Positions 1 through 7,076 of a DNA stretch of 14,422 nt are shown piece by piece. A model generated the notes under the pieces. The model made no database searches, was not told the DNA's origin, and was given only the letters and a program-made list of their open reading frames with translations. The DNA is taken from the NCBI GenBank assembly GCA_013336035.1, contig JAAXUL010000087.1, forward strand, positions 1 to 14,422, written 5' to 3'. The stretch's first letter is position 1, and every line of letters begins with the position of its first letter. Position numbers and translations under genes: made by a program. The DNA is from Chloroflexales bacterium (GTDB lineage: Bacteria > Chloroflexota > Chloroflexia > Chloroflexales > Chloroflexaceae).

Positions 1-336
1 CCCCTCCGTGATGCGCCCGCGCCGGCTCGCGCGGGCCTGGGAGGCGACGATCCCTGAGCCCTTCGCCATCTTCCCCAGGATCTCGAGGTGGGTCTTCTCG
101 AGCTGTTTCGCGACCACGTCGGTCGGCCCGAGGCCGAGCGCCGTGATCGCCTGGACCAGCAGGTCGATCCCGGCGGTCACCACGCCGCCCGGCAGGGCGC
201 GGGCCAGCGCGTCGAAGAGGTCGAAGACCACGAAGCTGCGGCCAAACAGTGCGGTGCCGAGCGAGAGTAGCCCCATCACCGGCAGGCTGAGGAACACGCC
301 GGTGGCAGCCGCACGCAGGATGTCCTTAGAGCGCAT
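1..336 (-). CDS. N-terminal part of a membrane-anchored protein, possibly molybdopterin oxidoreductase-like (runs off the left edge)
   Basis: The frame is open from an ATG at 336 to the window edge and gives 112 residues. Seen: an N-terminus MRSKDILRAAATG, a hydrophobic segment around residues 12-36, a stretch DLFDALARALPGG, and a second hydrophobic stretch around residues 50-70 followed by GPTDVVAKQLEK. The pattern of two membrane segments with an LPGG turn and a 'GLGPT' stretch resembles from memory the membrane N-terminus of sulfite-oxidase-like molybdopterin proteins in Chloroflexota. The catalytic domain is outside the window, so this is inference only. It reads in the same direction as the DipZ gene upstream but is separated from it by about 220 bases, so it probably has its own start signals. 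It could instead be an unrelated integral membrane protein. Confidence 0.55.
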   Translation of the reverse strand, partial: MRSKDILRAAATGVFLSLPVMGLLSLGTALFGRSFVVFDLFDALARALPGGVVTAGIDLLVQAITALGLGPTDVVAKQLEKTHLEILGKMAKGSGIVASQARASRRGRITEG

Positions 337-560
337 GGATACCCCTGTTGGATCTAGAGTCCGATCGAACACACCGCAGCGGTCTCCTTCCCGGCGGCTG
401 AGGGAGCGAGGGAGTTGGGGATGGGCCAGGAGGCAGCAACCATCGATCCACCGAACGAGGTCCAACCTCGTCAACGGCGCGGGTGATCCCTTCGCGCAGG
501 TGTTCGCGCTGACGGCGCCAGCTGCTGAGCGGCGCAACCCAGCAGCCATACGCGGCCCAC
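337..560. other. Intergenic region upstream of the leftmost gene
   Basis: No gene recognised. On the minus strand it holds the end of the DipZ transcript and the leader of the 336-to-1 gene. A short imperfect hairpin at 515-535 (GCGCC and GGCGC arms with a nested GCT/AGC pair) sits just past the DipZ stop and could end that transcript, but it has no T run. A second hairpin, CGAGGT paired with ACCTCG, lies near 456-472. No clear -10/-35 pair was found. Confidence 0.4.
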
Positions 561-1820
561 CTACTGGCGCTCGGCAAGCAGGGTGCGGATCATGGCCTCG
601 GTCTCGTCGTAGGCGCCTTCACCAATATGGCGGTAGCGCACCACACCGTTCGCGTCGACCAGGTACAGCGTCGGCCAGTAGTGGTTCTCATAGGCCTCCC
701 AGGTGGCGAAATCGTTGTCCTGCGCGATCGGGTAGGTGATCCCGTAGCGGCGGGCAGCTTCAGTGACGTTGGCCGTTTCGCGCTCAAAGCCGAACTCCGG
801 GGCGTGCACGCCGATCACCGTGAAGCCCTGATCACGATACGTCGCGTACCATCGCGTCAGCGCGGGAAGCGTTGCCTGGCAGTTGCTGCACGCAAAGGTC
901 CAGAAGTGGACGAGCACGACCTCGCCACGCAGGCTCGCCAGGGTGAGCGGCGCACTATTGAGCCAGTGGGTGACCCCGACGAGCTCGGGCGCGGCCGCGC
1001 CGGCGGGGGTTGGGGTCGTCAGCGGCGCGGGGGCCTGGGCTGGCTGGGCGTGCGCGGTGGTGGTGGCTGCTTGCCCCGCGGTGGGGTCGGGACGGGCCGG
1101 AGCTGCCACGAGGCCGATAGCCGCGCTCTCGGCTGGCCGTGCGCTCGCCGTGGCCAGCCGCAGGTTGGGCCGCACGTCCACCCAGAAGCCGAACAGGGCG
1201 ATTCCGATCAGCAGCGCACCCGAGAGGCGCTGGATCGCCGGCTCGCGGCGCGCGAACCAGCTCGTCAGGCGGCGACCGGTGCCGGCCGCCACCAGCGCCA
1301 GGGCGACGAGGGGCCAGCCGAAGCCCAGCCCGAAGGCGAGGAAGTAGAGCAGGCCGTCAGCCAGGGCCACGGCATCGCCAGCGCCGAGCACGAAGGCGCT
1401 GACGATCAGCGGGCCGGTGCAGGGCAGCGTCATCGGGCCAAGCAGGAGCCCGTAGAGATAGGCGGTGGCGTAGGGGTTGCGTAGCACTGGTGCCTGTGTG
1501 CCGGCCAGGCCCTTGAAGGGGTTCTGCCCGAGCAGCAGCAGCACGCCGAGGAGCAGCACCGCCCCGTAGGCCAGCGGCAGCAGCAGCGGCAGGAAGGCCG
1601 CCACCGACTGGCGCAGTGTGAACAGCACCAGCCCCACCACCAGCATCAGGCTGAGCACGCCGGCCAGCACCAGCACCCCCAGCCAGCTGGCGCCGCGCGT
1701 GCGCCCGGTCGCGCCCTGGCCGGCCAGGAAGGCAAGCAGCCCCGGGTAGAGGGGCAGGACGCAGACGTTGCCGAGGATGGCCGCGTTGCCGAGCAGGAAG
1801 GCCTCCAGGTACTGCGCCAC
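561..1820 (-). CDS. dipZ: DipZ-type fusion: CcdA-like disulfide transporter plus thioredoxin-like domain
   Basis: Read from a GTG at 1820 the protein has 419 residues. Residues 1-215 are a CcdA-like module with about six hydrophobic helices and the two conserved cysteines, C20 in NVCVLPLYPG and C134 in TLPCTGPL. CcdA proteins pass electrons from cytoplasmic thioredoxin to the outer face of the membrane. Residues 222-278 are an Ala/Pro/Thr-rich linker. Residues 279-419 are a TlpA/redoxin domain with WTFACSNC (active-site C311 and C314) and a YWPTLYLVD stretch holding the cis-proline. This order matches the DipZ family. The open frame extends further upstream, but that part only overlaps the preceding gene in another frame. 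The GTG lies two bases after that gene's TAG and has a GGGGAGGGG ribosome site inside its end, which indicates translational coupling. Likely role: reducing extracytoplasmic disulfides, for example in the neighbouring lipoprotein or in cytochrome c maturation. Confidence 0.88.
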   Translation of the reverse strand: MAQYLEAFLLGNAAILGNVCVLPLYPGLLAFLAGQGATGRTRGASWLGVLVLAGVLSLMLVVGLVLFTLRQSVAAFLPLLLPLAYGAVLLLGVLLLLGQNPFKGLAGTQAPVLRNPYATAYLYGLLLGPMTLPCTGPLIVSAFVLGAGDAVALADGLLYFLAFGLGFGWPLVALALVAAGTGRRLTSWFARREPAIQRLSGALLIGIALFGFWVDVRPNLRLATASARPAESAAIGLVAAPARPDPTAGQAATTTAHAQPAQAPAPLTTPTPAGAAAPELVGVTHWLNSAPLTLASLRGEVVLVHFWTFACSNCQATLPALTRWYATYRDQGFTVIGVHAPEFGFERETANVTEAARRYGITYPIAQDNDFATWEAYENHYWPTLYLVDANGVVRYRHIGEGAYDETEAMIRTLLAERQ

Positions 1821-1822
1821 GG

Positions 1823-2584
1823 CTACCCCTCCCCCCCGGCGGCCTGCAGCAGGGCGACGATCTCGTCGGCGGAGCGGAAGCCCGTCAAGAGCTCGCCGTG
1901 GCTCCCATCCGGGGCGATGATGAAGTGGGGGGTTGACGGCGGGTTGGTGATCGTGCGGCCGAAGGTGTCGACCAGGGCCTGCAGCAGCTCCGGCGAGGCG
2001 ACGGCGAAGCGCAGCGCGAAGCCGTTCGCGGCAGCGTACTGGGCGAGCTGCTCCGGCGGCAGGGTCGTCTCGACGCTGAGAGCCACAAAGACCGGCGGCT
2101 GGCCCTGCAGGGTGGTGGCGGCCTGCTGCACGCTGGCGAGCTGGGCACGGCAGTTGTGGCACCAGGTGGCCATGGGCTCGACGTAGACTGGGCGGCCGGC
2201 GAAATCACCGAGGGTGAATCCCTCGCCGGTCTGGACATCGGTGAGCGGCAGGGCCATCCACGCCGGCTGGTCGGCCATCGCTGCGCCGGTCGGCTGCATC
2301 ATGGTCTCGCCGGTGGGCTGGTTGGCCATCGCCGCGCTGGTCGGCTGCATCATTATCTCGCCGGCGGGCTGGTCGGCCATCACCTCACCGGTCGGCTGCA
2401 TCATTGTCTCGCCGCTAGGCTTGTCGGCCATTGCCTCGCCCGTCCCGTGCATCATTGTCTCGCCGGTGGGCTTGTCGGCCATTGCCTCGCCGGTCGGCTG
2501 CACCGCCGCAGGGGCAGTGCCGCAGGCGGCAAGAATCATCATCAGGAGCACGGTCAGCATCCCGGATCGCAGCGTTCGTGTCAT
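1823..2584 (-). CDS. Thioredoxin-fold lipoprotein with Met-rich tandem repeats (TlpA-like)
   Basis: 253 residues from an ATG at 2584, preceded by a strong GGAAGAGGAGAG site; an in-frame ATG at 2647 lacks one. Residues 1-21 form a lipoprotein signal with lipobox LAAC (lipidated C21). Residues 29-107 are 4.6 copies of a 17-residue repeat of the type QPTGEAMADKPTGETMM. Residues 110-253 form a thioredoxin-like domain with TWCHNC (C142/C145) and a PPSTPHFII stretch carrying the cis-proline. The W-C-x-x-C motif points to a thiol-disulfide reductase of the TlpA/ResA kind anchored outside the membrane. It is the first gene of an operon with the DipZ gene (two-base gap), the expected electron donor. 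The repeat is unusual: each unit carries one single Met and one Met pair, which might bind Cu(I) or might only be a flexible stalk. The fold and localisation are secure; the substrate is unknown. Confidence 0.85.
   Translation of the reverse strand: MTRTLRSGMLTVLLMMILAACGTAPAAVQPTGEAMADKPTGETMMHGTGEAMADKPSGETMMQPTGEVMADQPAGEIMMQPTSAAMANQPTGETMMQPTGAAMADQPAWMALPLTDVQTGEGFTLGDFAGRPVYVEPMATWCHNCRAQLASVQQAATTLQGQPPVFVALSVETTLPPEQLAQYAAANGFALRFAVASPELLQALVDTFGRTITNPPSTPHFIIAPDGSHGELLTGFRSADEIVALLQAAGGEG
2264..2500 (-). repeat. 51-bp tandem repeat inside the lipoprotein gene (4.6 units)
   Basis: The coding sequence for residues 29-107 repeats with a 51-bp (17-codon) period: methionines fall at residues 35, 52, 69, 86 and 103, and Met pairs at 44/45, 61/62, 78/79 and 95/96. 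The DNA units are similar but not identical, and differences keep the frame. Such arrays often change copy number by slippage, so the stalk length may vary between strains. Confidence 0.9.
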
Positions 2585-2844
2585 ACGTGGCTCTCCTCTT
2601 CCTGTTCTACCTTCCACCGTGAAGCGAGATATGGATCCGACAGTCACAGGGTAGGCGGAGAAGGCAACACGCTGCGAACAAAAAGCTTACGGCGCTCGCC
2701 TGATCGCGTAAGATTCACGCACGATCACCGCGACAGGCGAGACGAGGCACAGCCCCCCAGTGGCACATGAAATACCATGTGCGCAGCGATCGTTATTGAC
2801 ACTTCGTCGTGTGGTGGCGCATTCCCGTGGGGAAGGGTGCGTGG
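2585..2844. promoter_or_regulatory. Divergent intergenic region between the lipoprotein operon and the DUF1622 gene
   Basis: 260 bases with no gene. It must hold the promoters of both flanking transcripts. Seen: a dyad with arms CTTACG (2686-2691) and CGTAAG (2707-2712) spaced 15 bases; the 9-mer GTAAGATTC at 2708-2716, which recurs at 4053-4061 in the other divergent promoter region; and TTGACA at 2796-2801 on the plus strand with only a poor -10 (GCATTC at 2819-2824). The stretch is less GC-rich than its surroundings, as expected of a promoter region. Exact promoters are not resolved. Confidence 0.4.
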
Positions 2845-3291
2845 ATGACAGTCGCTGAGCTGGTCGAGCTGATTGGGCAGGGCGTGGATGTCGCTGGAGT
2901 GGCCCTCATCGCTACTGGCCTGATCTTGACGACGATCCGATATCTCGCCCGGTTGCGTGGCCAGGCCACGCGCTCCTACCAGCACTACCGCGAGGGCCTC
3001 GGCCGGACGCTCTTGCTCGGGCTGGAGTTCCTGGTCGCCGCCGACGTCATCCGCACCGTTGCCATCACCCCGACCTTCCAGAGCCTCGGCATCCTCGCCA
3101 GCATCGTCGCCATTCGGACGTTCCTCAGCTGGAGTCTGGAGGTCGAGCTGGAGGGGCGCCTGCCCTGGCAGCGCTCACGCCCGTCGGCTGCACCGCACCC
3201 GGCCGAGTCGGCCACCGGGAGGGAGGAAGGCGCCGGGAGGGAGGAAGGCGCCGAGCGGCAGGTCGGCGCGGATGGGCCACGCCGCTGGTAG
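2845..3291 (+). CDS. DUF1622 family membrane protein
   Basis: 148 residues from the ATG at 2845, with a GGGGAAGGG stretch upstream. Residues 14-34, 53-70 and 77-95 are hydrophobic and probably span the membrane. The central block, with TRSYQHYREGLGRTLLLGLEF followed by LVAADVIRTV and later IRTFLSWSLEVELEGRLPW, matches the DUF1622 family as I know it: R..LGR.LLLGLE.L.AADII, then IRT.LS..LE.E..G..PW. The function of this family is not established. The last 45 residues go beyond the usual family end and are hydrophilic, with a perfect GREEGA duplication. The gene is divergent from the thioredoxin operon and faces the convergent HAD gene. Confidence 0.8.
   Translation: MTVAELVELIGQGVDVAGVALIATGLILTTIRYLARLRGQATRSYQHYREGLGRTLLLGLEFLVAADVIRTVAITPTFQSLGILASIVAIRTFLSWSLEVELEGRLPWQRSRPSAAPHPAESATGREEGAGREEGAERQVGADGPRRW
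3217..3252 (+). repeat. Perfect 18-bp tandem duplication in the DUF1622 C-terminus
   Basis: Two identical, directly adjacent 18-bp units (3217-3234 and 3235-3252), each GGGAGGGAGGAAGGCGCC. They encode GREEGA twice. The absence of any mismatch suggests a recent slippage duplication in the non-conserved tail. Confidence 0.9.
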
Positions 3292-3354
3292 GCGCCGCTG
3301 GTGCCACGGGCTTGCGTCCCTTGCAGTTCTGATGCCTCTGGCCTCGGCGCCAGC

Positions 3355-4041
3355 TCAGTCGCGCTGGTGCCCGCCCTCAATCCTGAGAATCTGCTCGGCC
3401 ACCGCGTGCATGTCAGCGCCGACAATGTCGGGGGGCGGCACCAAGGGGTCGAGGACCATTCCCGGCCGCGCGACAAAGGCGGCAGTGCAGCCAGCCCGGA
3501 GCGCACCCGCGATGTCCCAGGCGTGGGCGGCAACCATCCGTATGTCGCCGACCCCGACCCCAAGCTGCGCGGCCGCCATCTGATAGACCTCTGGGGCGGG
3601 CTTCAGGCGCCGCACCGCGTCGACGGAGAGCTGCCGCTCGAAGAGGTCGGCCAGCCCGGAGGCTGCCAGCTGGGCCGCGGCGACCTCTGCCGTGGAGTTC
3701 GTCAGGGCGGCAAGCCGCAGGCCGGCACTCCGCAGCCGCTCCAGGGCCGGGCGCACGTCCGGGTGAGGCGGCAGGCTGCGCATCCCGCCCAGGATGAGGC
3801 GGCGATCGTCGTCGGTGAGCGGAACCCCGCGCCGGGCGGCGACCATCGTCAGGGCGGCGTCCCCGATCTGGGCGAAGGGGGCGTACGCCCCCGTGATCGT
3901 GGCGACCAGGGCCGACTGGATCAGCTGGGTGAACCACTCCCGGCGCGCCCCCGCATCGCCAAACACCTGCGCGAACGCGGGATCGAGCGCCCCCAGGTCC
4001 AGCAGCGTCTCATTCACATCGAAGACACAGACTCGCGGCAT
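3355..4041 (-). CDS. HAD superfamily hydrolase, haloacid dehalogenase type II-like
   Basis: 228 residues, the usual length for L-2-haloacid dehalogenase-like proteins. HAD motifs are in order: motif I FDVNETLLD (nucleophile D8, T12), cap helices at about 20-95, motif II LTNST (T114-S116), motif III lysine K147 in RRLKPAPEVY, motif IV VAAHAWDIAGA (D176). In classical L-2-haloacid dehalogenases motif IV reads S-x-N-A-W-D; here the Ser and Asn are replaced by Ala and His, a variant known among FDVNETL-type members. Substrate specificity should therefore not be assumed. The start is the ATG at 4041 with only a weak GGGGG ribosome site. The gene is divergent from the two-component operon and its 3' end faces the DUF1622 gene. 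Family confident; physiological substrate unknown. Confidence 0.85.
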   Translation of the reverse strand: MPRVCVFDVNETLLDLGALDPAFAQVFGDAGARREWFTQLIQSALVATITGAYAPFAQIGDAALTMVAARRGVPLTDDDRRLILGGMRSLPPHPDVRPALERLRSAGLRLAALTNSTAEVAAAQLAASGLADLFERQLSVDAVRRLKPAPEVYQMAAAQLGVGVGDIRMVAAHAWDIAGALRAGCTAAFVARPGMVLDPLVPPPDIVGADMHAVAEQILRIEGGHQRD

Positions 4042-4122
4042 TGCAACCCCCTGTAAGATTCGCGATAGATCTTCTTAAGGGTAGCATGCTAGCATGGCCT
4101 GACCGACTGAGCAGAGGAGCCG
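4042..4122. promoter_or_regulatory. Divergent promoter region with a candidate response-regulator operator
   Basis: 81 bases between the HAD gene and the two-component operon. Seen: a direct repeat of TAGCATG (4082-4088 and 4090-4096, 8-bp period) that overlaps a perfect 12-bp palindrome CATGCTAGCATG (4085-4096); a dyad TAAGAT (4054-4059) and ATCTT (4069-4073); and GTAAGATTC (4053-4061), shared with the region near 2708. OmpR-type regulators usually bind direct repeats and often control their own operon, so autoregulation is a reasonable inference. The AGAGGAG ribosome site of the regulator is at 4113-4119. Confidence 0.45.
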
Positions 4123-4839
<717 letters not shown>

Positions 4840-4932
4840 CCCAGGATGGAGCAGCGGAGCGCCCGAGTCGCATCCACCAGTGACGTCGCTGGATCGAGCG
4901 CCCGGCACCCCGGTCGAAGTGAGGAGAGTGAC

Positions 4933-6201
4933 ATGGTGTTTGACCCTCAGCGCAGGGCAGCAGCGCGTCCGCACGCCCCAGGCTGGGTGTGGCTGGGCCT
5001 GGGCGTGGGGCTGAGCATAGCGCTGCTCCTCGGGATCGCGTGGGTGCAGGCGCCCAACTCCGAGCTGGTGCTGCTGCTGAGCGCGCTGCTCGCCACCGGC
5101 CTCGCCTCGGCGGCGATCGGCCTGGCTGGGGTGCGCTGGCTGCGGCGCGGGGTCGTGCGGATCTGGCTCCAGGTGACTCTTACATACCTGTTTGGCGTCG
5201 TGGTGGCCCTGTGCAACATCCTCGTCACCGCCCAGCTCATGTTTCTCTCGACCCAGGATCTGCCGCTGCTGGCCCTGCTCACCCTCATCGCCGCGGTGAT
5301 CGCCACAGGCCTGGGTGCCGCCCTGGCCCACGTCTTTGCCCAGCGCGTCTCGGCTCTCCACTGCAGCGCGGAGGCCATCGCCACGGGCGACCTGACCGTG
5401 CGCGTGGCGGTGGTTGGCGACGACGAGCTGGCGGCGCTCGCGCGGACCTTCAACCACATGGCCGACCAGCTCGCCACCGGCGCCGCCGAGCGGGCGCGCC
5501 AGGAGCAGCTCCGGCGCGAGCTGATCGTCGCGATCTCGCACGATCTGCGGACGCCACTTGCCTCCCTGCGAGCGATGACCGAGGCCCTGGCCGACGGGGT
5601 GGTGGACGACGCGGCGACGACGACCCGCTACTATGCCACGATGCGGGCGCAGATTGGTCAGCTAACTGAGCTGATCGAGGACCTGTTCAGCCTGTCTCGG
5701 CTCGATGCGGGCGTGGCCGAGCTGGAGCTGCAGCCCACCGAGGTGGGCCCGCTCATCGACGACGTGCTCGCCGGTCACTCGCCCCAGGCTGTGGCGAAGG
5801 GCGTGCGCCTGGAGGCGCAGGTGGCGCATGGGGTGGGGCCGGCCCTGCTGGCGCCCCAGCAGATCACGCGGGTGCTCGACAATCTGCTGGTGAACGCCCT
5901 GCGACACACTCCACCGGGTGGCTGCATTGCGGTGAACGCCGCGGCACTGCCGGGCGAGGCGCAGATCGCCATCGAGGTCGCCGATACCGGCGAGGGGATC
6001 GCGCCGGAGGACCTGCCGCACGTGTTTGAGCGCTTCTACCGGGGGGAGAAGTCCCGCTCGCGGGCGAGCGGCGGCGCCGGCCTCGGGCTGACCATCGCCC
6101 GTGGGATCGTCGAGGCCCACGGCGGGACGATCACGATCGCCAGCGCGCCGGGCGAGGGCACGCGGGTGCGCTTCACGCTGCCTCGCGTGAAGCGCGGCTA
6201 G
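4933..6201 (+). CDS. Membrane sensor histidine kinase with HAMP domain
   Basis: 422 residues from the ATG at 4933, which has a strong GAGGAGAG site. An in-frame ATG at 4846 would add 29 hydrophilic residues but lacks a good site. About four membrane helices occupy residues 18-38, 45-68, 78-105 and 110-136, with very short loops, so there is little room for an extracytoplasmic sensing domain. This resembles kinases that sense the membrane itself or a partner protein. A HAMP linker covers about 135-185. The HisKA H-box is AISHDLRTPLAS (H203); the N-box is DNLLVNALRHTPPGG; G1 is DTGEGI, the F-box is FERFYRGE and G2 is GGAGLGLTIARG. All catalytic motifs are present, so it should be active. It is the cognate partner of the preceding regulator. 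Confidence 0.95.
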   Translation: MVFDPQRRAAARPHAPGWVWLGLGVGLSIALLLGIAWVQAPNSELVLLLSALLATGLASAAIGLAGVRWLRRGVVRIWLQVTLTYLFGVVVALCNILVTAQLMFLSTQDLPLLALLTLIAAVIATGLGAALAHVFAQRVSALHCSAEAIATGDLTVRVAVVGDDELAALARTFNHMADQLATGAAERARQEQLRRELIVAISHDLRTPLASLRAMTEALADGVVDDAATTTRYYATMRAQIGQLTELIEDLFSLSRLDAGVAELELQPTEVGPLIDDVLAGHSPQAVAKGVRLEAQVAHGVGPALLAPQQITRVLDNLLVNALRHTPPGGCIAVNAAALPGEAQIAIEVADTGEGIAPEDLPHVFERFYRGEKSRSRASGGAGLGLTIARGIVEAHGGTITIASAPGEGTRVRFTLPRVKRG

Positions 6202-6234
6202 CGCGCTCCCTACGTGAAGAGAGGCTTCCTTTTC

Positions 6235-6263
6235 TTGCTCCCCAGGGGCGCTTGCGCTACAAT
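6235..6263 (+). promoter_or_regulatory. Sigma-70-type promoter
   Basis: TTGCTC (6235-6240), a 17-base spacer and TACAAT (6258-6263), with TGCGC directly before the -10. Predicted start near 6270. The transcript would cover the 11-bp tandem repeat and the tRNA-like segment and stop at the strong terminator at 6471-6501, about 230 nt in total. It is either the relic of a tRNA promoter or the promoter of a small RNA made by the element. Confidence 0.55.
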
Positions 6264-6287
6264 GACACCACGGTTTTTTGAAATTTC

Positions 6288-6309
6288 TTGACAGCCAATT
6301 GACAGCCAA
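6288..6309 (+). repeat. Perfect tandem 11-bp repeat TTGACAGCCAA x2, candidate integrase arm sites
   Basis: TTGACAGCCAA occurs at 6288-6298 and again, with no gap and no mismatch, at 6299-6309, inside an AT-rich island (about 6270-6320) of an otherwise GC-rich window. Short direct repeats flanking the core are typical arm-type binding sites of tyrosine integrases, and an integrase remnant lies 280 bases away. Each unit also begins with a consensus -35 hexamer, so a promoter role is the alternative. Confidence 0.6.
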
Positions 6310-6410
6310 ACCGAAAAACTCAGGCGGATGGCCGTGGATGGGTCTGGATGACGGATCGCATCAGGAAGCGGAATACGAGAGACTGTGGACGCCTGTGGAG
6401 GCCATCTCCC

Positions 6411-6459
6411 CCGTTTCCTAAACCGCGTGTCAGCCGTTCGAGTCCGCCCGGGGGCGCCA
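6411..6459 (+). other. 3' half of a tRNA-Arg(CCU)-like sequence; attachment-site core or tRNA relic
   Basis: From 5' to 3' one sees an anticodon loop TTCCTAA with anticodon CCT (6417-6419), the 3' anticodon strand ACCGC, a GTGTC variable loop, a T-loop TTCGAGT, the acceptor strand CGGGGGC (6449-6455), a discriminator G and an encoded CCA (6457-6459). The 5' half is absent: the bases before 6411 contain no D-arm and no GCCCCCG acceptor partner. The T stem pairs at only about three of five positions. It is therefore not a working tRNA. Integrases commonly recombine at the anticodon loop and leave or carry exactly such a 3' half, and an integrase remnant and arm-like repeats flank it. An attP-like core or an old att scar is the best reading. 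Confidence 0.65.
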
Positions 6460-6470
6460 CAGCAGGACGC

Positions 6471-6501
6471 GGAATCTCGCCACTGGCGAGATTCCTTTTT
6501 T
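6471..6501 (+). terminator. Strong intrinsic terminator
   Basis: Perfect 11-bp stem GGAATCTCGCC (6471-6481) / GGCGAGATTCC (6485-6495), three-base loop ACT, followed by six T (6496-6501). It begins 11 bases after the CCA of the tRNA-like segment, the usual place for a tRNA terminator, so the 3' tRNA end and its flank appear to have travelled or remained together. Confidence 0.9.
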
Positions 6502-6573
6502 GTGCCCGGGAGCAGATCCGGGAGCAGTTTGGGCGCTTCTCGGAACGTCTGCGCCGCATCAGGACGACTCGTT

Positions 6574-6587
6574 CCCCTCCTGAGGGG
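6574..6587 (-). terminator. Hairpin at the end of the integrase remnant
   Basis: CCCCTC (6574-6579) pairs with GAGGGG (6582-6587) across a two-base CT turn, directly after the integrase stop codon on the minus strand. There is no T run, so termination efficiency is doubtful. Confidence 0.35.
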
Positions 6588-6589
6588 GC

Positions 6590-7076
6590 TCAACTTGCTT
6601 CTCCTCTAGATGACGCACCCTGCTTCTCCTGCGCAGTCTCAGTCTTCTTCTCCAGCACCTGGGCCAGCGTGTCGAGCGCCCGCTGTTTGTCCTCCTCGAA
6701 GGTGTAGCCGTAGGTGTCGGCCGTCATCTGGATGGAGCTATGGCCGAGGATATCTGAGACCGTCTTGAGCGGCACGCCCGCCGCGATCATCAGGGTAGCC
6801 GCCGTGTGGCGCAGATCGTGGAAGCGAACGCTCGCTGGGAGCTTGGCGCGCTGCAGCGCAGCCTTAAAGTGTCGGACGAGATTGCGCGGCATGATCACCG
6901 TATCGACCTCAGATGGGAATACCAGGTCGTAGTCCGTCCAGCGTTCACCGAGCAACCGCCGCTCCTCGTCCTGTTTTTCGTGGTGCGTGCGGAGCTTCTC
7001 GACCAGATCGGCTGACAGCGGCAGCTCGCGCTCGCTCCGTGGCGTCTTCGGCTTGACCTTCACCCTACGGGCGCGG
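6590..7076 (-). pseudogene. Tyrosine recombinase (phage-type integrase), C-terminal catalytic remnant
   Basis: About 160 residues match the C-terminal half of tyrosine integrases, starting abruptly at RVKVKPKT. Seen: the beta-hairpin lysine region KPKTPRSERELPL, box II HDLRHTAATLMIAAG (catalytic H and R), GHSSIQMTADTYGYT (second H and the nucleophilic Tyr), and a charged C-terminal tail. Missing are the arm-binding and core-binding N-terminal domains and the first catalytic arginine, roughly 200 residues. Upstream the same open frame continues through unrelated sequence that belongs to the neighbouring SWIM-type remnant in other frames. The gene is therefore truncated by a rearrangement near 7076 and should be inactive. 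Its 3' end faces the tRNA-like att core, the usual arrangement for an element's int-att module. Confidence 0.85.

Noticed and set aside
337..560. T-box or riboswitch-like leader before the leftmost gene
   Set aside because: I could not find the conserved T-box sequence or any known aptamer core; only small unrelated hairpins are seen.
2000..2030. Two GCGAAGC motifs close together, as in the mini-repeat
   Set aside because: They lie in conserved coding sequence of the lipoprotein (ANGFALRFAV) with no frame disturbance, so they reflect codon use.
2256..2510. Regular ~51-bp repeats that could suggest a CRISPR array
   Set aside because: The period has no unique spacers, the units keep a reading frame and they encode a protein repeat.
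2796..2824. TTGACA with 17-base spacing as the DUF1622 promoter
   Set aside because: The -10 position reads GCATTC, too far from consensus to call a promoter.
6210..6593. Long minus-strand frame across the att region containing GRTRTADTRFRKRG
   Set aside because: This peptide is the well-known false translation of the antisense of a tRNA 3' half; there is no ribosome site or coding bias.
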